Source: DASUFH01 sp036274645
Lineage (GTDB): Bacteria; Acidobacteriota; Terriglobia; 20CM-2-55-15
DNA length: 10,316 nt
NCBI GenBank assembly: GCA_036274645.1
Contig: DASUFH010000431.1
Span: forward strand, 1-10,316
Direction of reading: 5' to 3'
A program made the position numbers and the translations under genes. Positions 5,341 to 10,316 of this stretch are shown here, one piece after another. The stretch's first letter is position 1. Every line of letters starts with the position of its first letter. A model generated the notes under the pieces. It did not search any database and had not been told where the DNA came from. It saw only the letters and a list, made by a program, of their open reading frames with translations.

Positions 5341-7122
5341 TCACCGGCTGACGATCGGCAGGCTGATGAACGACGGATACTGGGGCGTGTGGCGCAGCGT
5401 CACCACTGGCGCCGGCGCTACGGGAGTCCGGTCCCGCTCGCGATAATCCGCGCCCGCCACCGAGATCCGGATGCTGTGGCGCGCCTTGAAAACATACGAC
5501 GTTGGCAGGAAGGCAAACACCATCTCCACCGGCTCCCCTGGCGACAGCGGCTGCGCTTCCCCCCGCAACGCTGCATGGAAGGGCAATCCGTAGTTCTCAT
5601 ACCGCGGCTTGCTCAACTTCCGCACGGAGGCCTTCAACCGGGCATCGGTCACCTGCGTGACGCGCCCGTCGGGCGCTACATCCTCCAGATACACAAAAAT
5701 ATTGCCGTCCGCCGCCGTCGACGACATCCACAAATCCACGATGGCATCCCCCGTCACCTCCGTGTCTGTGTTCAGAGGCGCCGTCACAAAACGGGGGCCG
5801 CCATGCTCCACCGGACGCGGTGGAGCCCCGGTGAGGAGTCCCGGCCCGCGCGGCGCGTTACCGGCGTCCACGTCGTAGCGCACCGTGAACACCGTCATGG
5901 TCCCGGCGCCGGTCGGACCTTCCGCTTTCAACCAACCGCCCGCCGCGCCCTGTCCATCCATGTAGAACTTTGTCGCCGTTGCGCCCGCCAACGGCCACGT
6001 CTTCGACGTGCGCCATTCCTTCCCCGCGTCCGCATTGACCGTGTAATAGTGAATCGGGTCCTGCTCAAGGATTCCGGTGTTGATCCCCTTCAGATGCTGA
6101 TCGAAGAACCGGCGCATCTCCGCCACCAGGTCCAGCCCATCCGACTGGCAATGCCCCCACGGACCCACCACGAGGTGTTTGTCCGCCTTGATGTTGGCAA
6201 ACGTCAGCAGCCCCTGCCCTCGCAAATCGTCCCGCCAGCCCCCCTGGATGTAGATTGCCGTTCCCGACTGCTGAATCTGTGGCATATAGGTCGCCACGCT
6301 TCCCTCATACCAGAACCGGCTCCCCACGCCGGGCGCATAGTCATCACGGAACGGCATTGCCGCCCACATCTCCGTCAGCACCGTCGATCCCTGGTGCTCC
6401 TCGGCAGCCTGCCGCAGCAGCGCCCTGGACTCGTCCCCCTGCACCGGCGTGTTCGACAGGTCCTGCTCCAGCGTCCGCTCCGGACCAGTGCCCCAGTTCG
6501 CGTAGATCCCGCCACGCCAGAAGCCGTCGTACTTATCCCAGGAAAAGCATCCCGCCCACACCGCCTTCAGATGGGGATTCGCTGCGGTCACCGCATGCAT
6601 CGCGGCGTCACCCGTGTTCGAACACCCGTACATGCCCACTATCCCGGTGGACCATGGCTGCGATGCCAGCCAGTCGATCATTTCATACGCGTCGTACGCC
6701 TCCGACCGGTCGTTATAGCCGCGCCGCTTCCCGAACGACTGTCCCTGCCCGCGCCGCGCCACCTGCGCCACGACGTAACCGTCCATCGCCAACCCCGGAA
6801 CCGTTCCATATCCTCCGGCGCCTTCCCGGTTTCGCAGAATCCCCGGCGACGAGATCGTCAGCGCATGTTGCCAGATCACCGGAAACTTCCCTTCGATCGG
6901 CTTCCCATCCTTCGACGGCCGCGTAATGCTCACCGCCAGGCGCACACCGTCCCTCATCGACACATACTGCGATGTGGTAACCGCCTCCGTGGTGACATGG
7001 GTCGTCTGGTAGCGCGCAAACGATGCATCGACAGCAGGGCGATCGGTACTTTGCGCCCTGCTATAGGCCGTCGCTACAAGCAGGCATGCCGCGCCCGACA
7101 ACGATAGCGCCATTTGCTTCAT
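5341..7122 (-). CDS. Exported CocE/NonD-family hydrolase (S15 X-Pro dipeptidyl-peptidase-like)
   Basis: The 593-residue protein opens with a signal peptide (M-K-Q-M-A-L-S-L-S-G-A-A-C-L-L) ending near A23-Q24, so it acts outside the cytoplasm. The alpha/beta hydrolase domain runs from about 45 to 345: M-R-D-G-V-R-L (56-62) is the usual opening, the nucleophile elbow is G-C-S-N-T-G at 166-171 with Ser168, the acid is probably Asp298 in G-G-W-R-D-D, and the His is H324 in G-P-W-G-H. The C-terminal jelly-roll typical of CocE/S15 enzymes follows from about 380 to 593 (T-A-P-L-N-T-D-T-E-V-T-G; S-I-R-I-S-V-A-G-A-D). Family members cleave esters, amides or acyl groups; natural substrates are often unknown. 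No clear Shine-Dalgarno lies before ATG 7122. It sits downstream of the sulfatase, with the SDR gene after a 92-base gap. Confidence 0.92.
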   Translation of the reverse strand: MKQMALSLSGAACLLVATAYSRAQSTDRPAVDASFARYQTTHVTTEAVTTSQYVSMRDGVRLAVSITRPSKDGKPIEGKFPVIWQHALTISSPGILRNREGAGGYGTVPGLAMDGYVVAQVARRGQGQSFGKRRGYNDRSEAYDAYEMIDWLASQPWSTGIVGMYGCSNTGDAAMHAVTAANPHLKAVWAGCFSWDKYDGFWRGGIYANWGTGPERTLEQDLSNTPVQGDESRALLRQAAEEHQGSTVLTEMWAAMPFRDDYAPGVGSRFWYEGSVATYMPQIQQSGTAIYIQGGWRDDLRGQGLLTFANIKADKHLVVGPWGHCQSDGLDLVAEMRRFFDQHLKGINTGILEQDPIHYYTVNADAGKEWRTSKTWPLAGATATKFYMDGQGAAGGWLKAEGPTGAGTMTVFTVRYDVDAGNAPRGPGLLTGAPPRPVEHGGPRFVTAPLNTDTEVTGDAIVDLWMSSTAADGNIFVYLEDVAPDGRVTQVTDARLKASVRKLSKPRYENYGLPFHAALRGEAQPLSPGEPVEMVFAFLPTSYVFKARHSIRISVAGADYRERDRTPVAPAPVVTLRHTPQYPSFISLPIVSR

Positions 7123-7290
7123 GGAGATTCAGGGGATGTTCTTCCTGTCCACCGTCTGGCCATTAAACCTCTGCGTTTGCCCCGTCGTAAAACCGGCTGA
7201 GCCCGATACCGATCCGCAAAAGCCGGGCGAGTTTCGTTTGCTGGATCCCGGCAAACCATCGTTCAACCAGATTGAGCGCCTTGCCGTCTG

Positions 7291-8721
7291 CTAACCACCG
7301 CCACGAGCCGCGCCCGCGCCGCGGCCGGCGGCGCCACGAGCGCCGCGCGCTCCGCGCGCGCCCTGTCCGGTCGCCTCTGCGTCAGGATTGTTGGCGCCGG
7401 CCTCGGCTTCGACCTCCGCCTCCCACTTCGTCAGCAGGGGACGCAGCCGCCTGGCGATGTCGGTCCGCCGGTAGGTGAGGTCGTTGCGTTCGCTCACATC
7501 CTGGCGGAGGTTGAAGATGAATGTGTGGTTGGCGTCGACGACCAGTTTCCAATCGCCGCTGCGGACCGCGCGCATCGTGCGGTTTCCGGCGTTCGTCCGC
7601 CAGTAGAGCGTGCGTTCCACTTCCGGCGCGCGTCCTTCGAGAATCGGAAAGAGATTGATCCCCTCGTAATTCGAAGGCGCGGCCACGCCCGCCGCGGCCA
7701 GAATGGAGGCGCTGAAGTCCATCGTGATTCCGACCTGATCCGAGACACGCCCCGGCTGGATGTGACCGGGCCATCTGACGAGCGCGGGGACGCGAATGCC
7801 GCCCTCCCACACCGTCCATTTGCGATTGAACAGCGGACTGCTGTTCGACAGCCACTCACCGCCGTTGTCGTTGGTGAAGATCACGATCGTATTGTTCGTG
7901 AGGCCCAGCCGGTCGAGAGTCTGGAGAATCTTCCCGACGCCCTTGTCCATGGACTCCACCATCGCCGCATAGTCGGCGCGTGTCGCCGTATCGTCCTGCT
8001 GCGGCTGCTGCTGCGCTCCCGTGCCAGGCGCGGGCGACGGCTTTCCGGGTGGCTGGTACGGCCAGTGCGGCGCGTTGTAGGACACGTCGATGAAGAACGG
8101 CCGGCGCGCCGCCGCGCTCTGCTCGATGAACCGGATGGACCGGTCGGTGATGAGATCGGTCATGTATTCGCCGTCCAGCTGCGGATAGATGCTCGCGTCG
8201 TTCTCCCACAGGTCCGGCGCATTCGCGCCACGGTTGTGGTGGTAGAAGTCGATGTGGCTGCCCATGAAGCCGAAGAAGTAGTCGAACCCGTGGGCGCGCG
8301 GACCAACATCCACCGTGGCTCCCAGATGCCACTTTCCGACGAGAGCCGTGGCATAGCCGCTGTTTTTCAGCAGCTGCGGAAGCGCCTGTCCGGTGACCTT
8401 CAGTGGAGGCGTCGAGCCACCGACCACGTATTCGATGGAATAGCGCTGCTGGTACCGGCCGTTGATGAAGCCTGCCCGCGTCGGACTGCACAGGACGCCG
8501 TTCGAGTAGAAATCGGTCAGCCGGATGCCGTCCCGCGCCAGCGCGTCGAGGCTCGGCGTCTTGATGTCGGAGCCACCATAGCTTCCAAGATCCGCGTAGC
8601 CCATGTCGTCGCTCAGAATGAACACGACGTTTGGACGGTTCGACTGCGGCGCCAGCGGCGCGGCCGTCAGTGCCGCCAGTCCAGCAGCGGTCAGAAGAGA
8701 AATCAGTCGGCGCATAAACAC
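7291..8721 (-). CDS. Exported formylglycine sulfatase (arylsulfatase family)
   Basis: This 476-residue alkaline-phosphatase-superfamily sulfatase carries a signal peptide (M-F-M-R-R then a hydrophobic run to A-P-L-A-P-Q near 26). R-P-N-V-V-F-I-L-S-D-D-M-G (29-41) gives the metal-binding D38 and D39. The sulfatase signature is L-C-S-P-T-R at 77-82, where Cys78 must be oxidised to formylglycine by a separate enzyme not present here. G-K-W-H-L-G (129-134) supplies K130 and H132, N-A-P-H-W-P-Y gives H219, T-N-D-N-G-G gives D285 and N286, and R-K-W-T-V-W-E-G-G-I-R gives K301. It removes sulfate from a carbohydrate or aryl ester. Residues 228-246 form a Pro/Gln-rich insertion, and the last 25 residues are a Gly-Ala-Arg tail. 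GAGGAG lies five bases before ATG 8721, 59 bases after the esterase stop, so co-transcription is likely. Confidence 0.95.
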   Translation of the reverse strand: MFMRRLISLLTAAGLAALTAAPLAPQSNRPNVVFILSDDMGYADLGSYGGSDIKTPSLDALARDGIRLTDFYSNGVLCSPTRAGFINGRYQQRYSIEYVVGGSTPPLKVTGQALPQLLKNSGYATALVGKWHLGATVDVGPRAHGFDYFFGFMGSHIDFYHHNRGANAPDLWENDASIYPQLDGEYMTDLITDRSIRFIEQSAAARRPFFIDVSYNAPHWPYQPPGKPSPAPGTGAQQQPQQDDTATRADYAAMVESMDKGVGKILQTLDRLGLTNNTIVIFTNDNGGEWLSNSSPLFNRKWTVWEGGIRVPALVRWPGHIQPGRVSDQVGITMDFSASILAAAGVAAPSNYEGINLFPILEGRAPEVERTLYWRTNAGNRTMRAVRSGDWKLVVDANHTFIFNLRQDVSERNDLTYRRTDIARRLRPLLTKWEAEVEAEAGANNPDAEATGQGARGARGARGAAGRGAGAARGGG

Positions 8722-8780
8722 TCCTCAGGGAACCAGCCCATCGCCGGTTCTGCGGATCGGAAACGCCATCGGGTTTCCGG

Positions 8781-9722
8781 CTATTTCTTCCGGTTTCGAT
8801 CGAAAAAGTCGAAGATGGAGGGCAGCGACAGCGGAACCATGCCCCCGTGGTTGGCGTCCACTTCCTTGTATTCAACCTTGAACCCCTTCGATTTCATCCA
8901 TTGCTGGATCGCCCGGCTGCCCTCGAGCGACTGCGGCGCTCCCGTGCCTTCCGTGATGAAGATGGGCATGCGGCGAATGCGCTCCCAGGGATACGTCGCC
9001 TCTTCCACGAAGGGACCCGACATCGGCGCGATTGCCGCCCAGTAGTCGGAGTACTTCGCCCCCAGGTACCACGTTCCACCGCTGCCCATCGAATGGCCCA
9101 TCAGGAACATCGATTCGCGGTCGATCGCATACTCCCGCAGCACCAGCTCGATAACGTTGATCACGTCCTTTTCGCTGCGTTCCAGAGACGCTTCGTTCTG
9201 GACGCAACTCGTGGCCCGCTGCTGAGCCGCCGCCTCCGCCTGGCCGAATACCGCAGGCAACCGGAGACAGGTTCCGTACGCCCCCATCGGAGCGTCTCCC
9301 AGCGGAGAAACCAGCACATAGCCGTGCTGCTCGGCGAGCTGCAGAAGCTGCTTGTTGTTCTGATCGACATACATGTTCTCGTTGCTGCCGGCGCCGTGGA
9401 GCATCACGACCATCGGGAGCTTCGACTTGCCGTCCCATGTCGACGGAACATAAAGCCGGTACGGGACCGGCGCATCCTTACCCGGCGATCGATACGTGCG
9501 ATGCTGATCGCCCTTGGCCTGCCACCCCGGAGTCCCGGGCGCCGCAGCAGCCTCGGCAAGCTTGCGGGACTCCCGGACCTGCGTCTCGGGATCCAGCGCG
9601 GTCCCGAATGGAATAACGCGCGCATTCTCCGGCGTGCGGTCCGGCCGGGTCTGCGCCGTGGCAACCGAAATGAAGGTCGCAGCCACAACGACAATTGCGG
9701 CAGCAATCGCGAATCTTTTCAT
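8781..9722 (-). CDS. Exported serine esterase (PHB depolymerase/feruloyl-esterase-like)
   Basis: The 313-residue protein begins M-K-R-F-A-I-A-A-A-I with a hydrophobic run ending A-T-A-Q (21-24), a clear signal peptide with cleavage after A23. The alpha/beta hydrolase domain has L-P-M-V-V-M-L-H-G-A-G-S (102-113) with the oxyanion H-G at 109-110, the nucleophile elbow G-H-S-M-G-S-G-G (209-216) with Ser211, and the catalytic His in D-A-N-H-G-G at 292. Residues 86-95 (V-P-Y-R-L-Y-V-P-S-T) match the first strand of secreted esterases of the LpqC/PHB-depolymerase type. The usual catalytic Asp after strand 7 is not obvious, since the segment reads I-T-E-G-T-G-A-P-Q-S-L, with Glu258 the nearest acid. 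AAGGAG lies seven bases before the ATG and a good promoter lies just upstream. It likely leads the transcript that includes the sulfatase. Confidence 0.88.
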   Translation of the reverse strand: MKRFAIAAAIVVVAATFISVATAQTRPDRTPENARVIPFGTALDPETQVRESRKLAEAAAAPGTPGWQAKGDQHRTYRSPGKDAPVPYRLYVPSTWDGKSKLPMVVMLHGAGSNENMYVDQNNKQLLQLAEQHGYVLVSPLGDAPMGAYGTCLRLPAVFGQAEAAAQQRATSCVQNEASLERSEKDVINVIELVLREYAIDRESMFLMGHSMGSGGTWYLGAKYSDYWAAIAPMSGPFVEEATYPWERIRRMPIFITEGTGAPQSLEGSRAIQQWMKSKGFKVEYKEVDANHGGMVPLSLPSIFDFFDRNRKK

Positions 9723-9743
9723 GGAACGCTCCTTGAAGGCGGG

Positions 9744-9772
9744 ATTCTAACAAGACCCTGACCCTCCCGCAA
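9744..9772 (-). promoter_or_regulatory. Probable sigma-70-type promoter for the esterase-sulfatase transcript
   Basis: On the minus strand TTGCGG (9772-9767) and TAGAAT (9749-9744) are spaced by 17 bases. The -10 context T-T-G-T-T-A-G-A-A-T-C-C is almost the same as that before the MetE-core gene. Transcription would begin near 9737, only a few bases before the AAGGAG at 9734-9729, giving a very short leader. Confidence 0.55.
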
Positions 9773-9788
9773 TCACGGAGTATCCATC

Positions 9789-9806
9789 TTGTATACGTTT
9801 GTATAC
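9789..9806. promoter_or_regulatory. Double GTATAC site, candidate operator
   Basis: TTGTATAC occurs at 9789-9796 and again at 9799-9806. The two self-complementary GTATAC cores are ten bases apart, one helical turn, so both face the same side of the DNA. The site lies 17 bases upstream of the -35 box of the esterase promoter on the minus strand. Spacing and symmetry suit a pair of dimeric regulator sites; the regulator is unknown and no regulator gene is in the window. Confidence 0.4.
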
Positions 9807-9840
9807 TCTGCCGTTGACCGGATCCGAAGGGTCCTTTTGG

Positions 9841-9894
9841 CCCGGGCCGCATTTGGCAAGAACTGCTCACAGAATTTCTCTCTCACGGCCCGGG
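9841..9894. repeat. Nine-base inverted repeat in the intergenic gap
   Basis: CCCGGGCCG (9841-9849) and CGGCCCGGG (9886-9894) are exact reverse complements separated by 36 bases. It lies between the end of the leftward alpha/beta hydrolase gene and the esterase promoter. No T-run follows on either strand, so it is not a standard terminator, though such a strong GC stem could still slow or process the transcript. Confidence 0.4.
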
Positions 9895-9958
9895 GAAAGC
9901 GGTCGCCTGCGCCGCGCGGATCCTTGCAAGTCGGGACGAACTATTTCCGCCAGTTCCG

Positions 9959-10315
9959 TCACGCTGTCTTCCGTGGCGCCGTGGGTTTCACCCCGGGCAG
10001 CGCTGCCACTTGTTTGTCATAAAAGCGGTGGATCGTGGAGGCAATCTCGGTCAGGCAATCCTCGACCGCGAAGTGTCCGGAATCCAATCGATGGATCTCG
10101 GCGTCCGGCAAGTCCCGGAGATACGCCTCACCGCCCTCGCGTGTAAAGAAGATATCGTTCTGCCCCCAGAAGATCAGCGTCTTTGGCTGATGGTCGCGCA
10201 GGAACTGTTGCCACTCCGGGTAGAGATCGACGTTCTTTCTGTAATCGTATAGAAGATCCAGCTGGATACGGCGGGCGTTGGGGCGCTCCATGAAGCGATA
10301 GTCCATATTCCAATT
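9959..10315 (-). CDS. Alpha/beta hydrolase, C-terminal part (5' end outside window)
   Basis: The frame is open to the right edge (N-W-N-M-D-Y), so the Met encoded at 10306 is internal and the true start lies beyond the window; 118 residues are visible. The segment N-W-N-M-D-Y-x-F-M-E-R-P, then I-Q-L-D-L-L-Y-D-Y-R-K-N-V at visible residues 17-29, is the cap-to-core region of a cytosolic alpha/beta hydrolase family related to haloalkane dehalogenases and epoxide hydrolases. The catalytic acid is probably Asp54 (F-W-G-Q-N-D) and the His is H81 (D-S-G-H-F). The nucleophile and hence the reaction cannot be seen. No signal peptide information is available. Its stop lies 236 bases before the esterase start, and a separate promoter there suggests a different transcript. 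Confidence 0.9.
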   Translation of the reverse strand, partial: NWNMDYRFMERPNARRIQLDLLYDYRKNVDLYPEWQQFLRDHQPKTLIFWGQNDIFFTREGGEAYLRDLPDAEIHRLDSGHFAVEDCLTEIASTIHRFYDKQVAALPGVKPTAPRKTA

Positions 10316-10316
10316 G

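Noticed and set aside
5389..7107. Long rightward open frame of 572 codons opposite the CocE-type gene
   Set aside because: Its product is extremely Arg/His/Pro-rich with no recognisable motif, as expected of the strand opposite a GC-rich gene; the leftward frame has a complete hydrolase triad and signal peptide.
7525..9045. Long rightward open frame of 506 codons opposite the sulfatase and esterase
   Set aside because: It spans two well-supported leftward genes and their gap, and its product is Arg-rich without domain features.
5341..9722. Defence island or biosynthetic gene cluster
   Set aside because: None of the genes carries nuclease, helicase, restriction, reverse transcriptase, NRPS, PKS or RiPP features; the exported hydrolases point to catabolism.
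9841..9894. GC-rich inverted repeat as an intrinsic terminator for the alpha/beta hydrolase gene
   Set aside because: The stem is only nine bases with a 36-base loop and no T-run follows on the minus strand.
9789..10146. Short rightward frames starting at the GTATAC site and running into the alpha/beta hydrolase
   Set aside because: They have no ribosome site, overlap a convincing leftward gene and start in what looks like an operator.

Overview
The window is GC-rich, gene-dense bacterial chromosome. Two genes read rightward at the left end and eight read leftward over the rest, plus one doubtful short leftward frame. The exported hydrolases with short signal peptides ending in A-x-A/Q-type sites, the secreted FGly-type sulfatase, the Ala/Gly/Arg-rich protein tail and the REP-like GGGGACAGCC palindrome together suggest a soil heterotroph of the Acidobacteriota type (Solibacteres or Vicinamibacteria-like). 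This is an inference from style, since no rRNA or marker gene is present. I see no tRNA, rRNA, CRISPR array, transposase or phage gene.

Left end (1-1090): the C-terminal half of an ABC-2 type export permease is followed 14 bases later by a small SnoaL/NTF2-fold protein. A tandem 26-base repeat that runs into a perfect GGGGACAGCCTCC palindrome separates these rightward genes from the convergent leftward block, and probably ends transcription from at least the left side.

Centre (1088-5248, leftward): a zinc-ribbon SDR-fold protein of 505 residues is followed by a Nudix hydrolase. The two lie in the same reading frame, separated only by one amber stop and two codons. After a short AT-richer gap with a recognisable promoter come a stand-alone MetE-core (UROD/MetE-like) protein and an NmrA-type NAD(P)-binding protein, probably one transcript.

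Right part (5341-10315, leftward): three exported hydrolases follow one another: a PHB-depolymerase/feruloyl-esterase-like serine esterase, a formylglycine sulfatase and a CocE/NonD-type (S15) acyl hydrolase. The first two are likely co-transcribed from a promoter at 9744-9772, upstream of which lies a double GTATAC site. The window ends inside an alpha/beta hydrolase whose start lies beyond the right edge. Together the three look like a periplasmic or extracellular set for removing ester and sulfate groups from an unknown substrate.

The observations most worth checking are the same-frame SDR-stop-Nudix arrangement, the SDR with Thr where the catalytic Tyr should be plus a CxxC...CxxC knuckle, and the MetE-core protein with Asp at a zinc-ligand Glu position next to an NmrA protein. 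I found no clear evidence of a large novel defence or mobile system.
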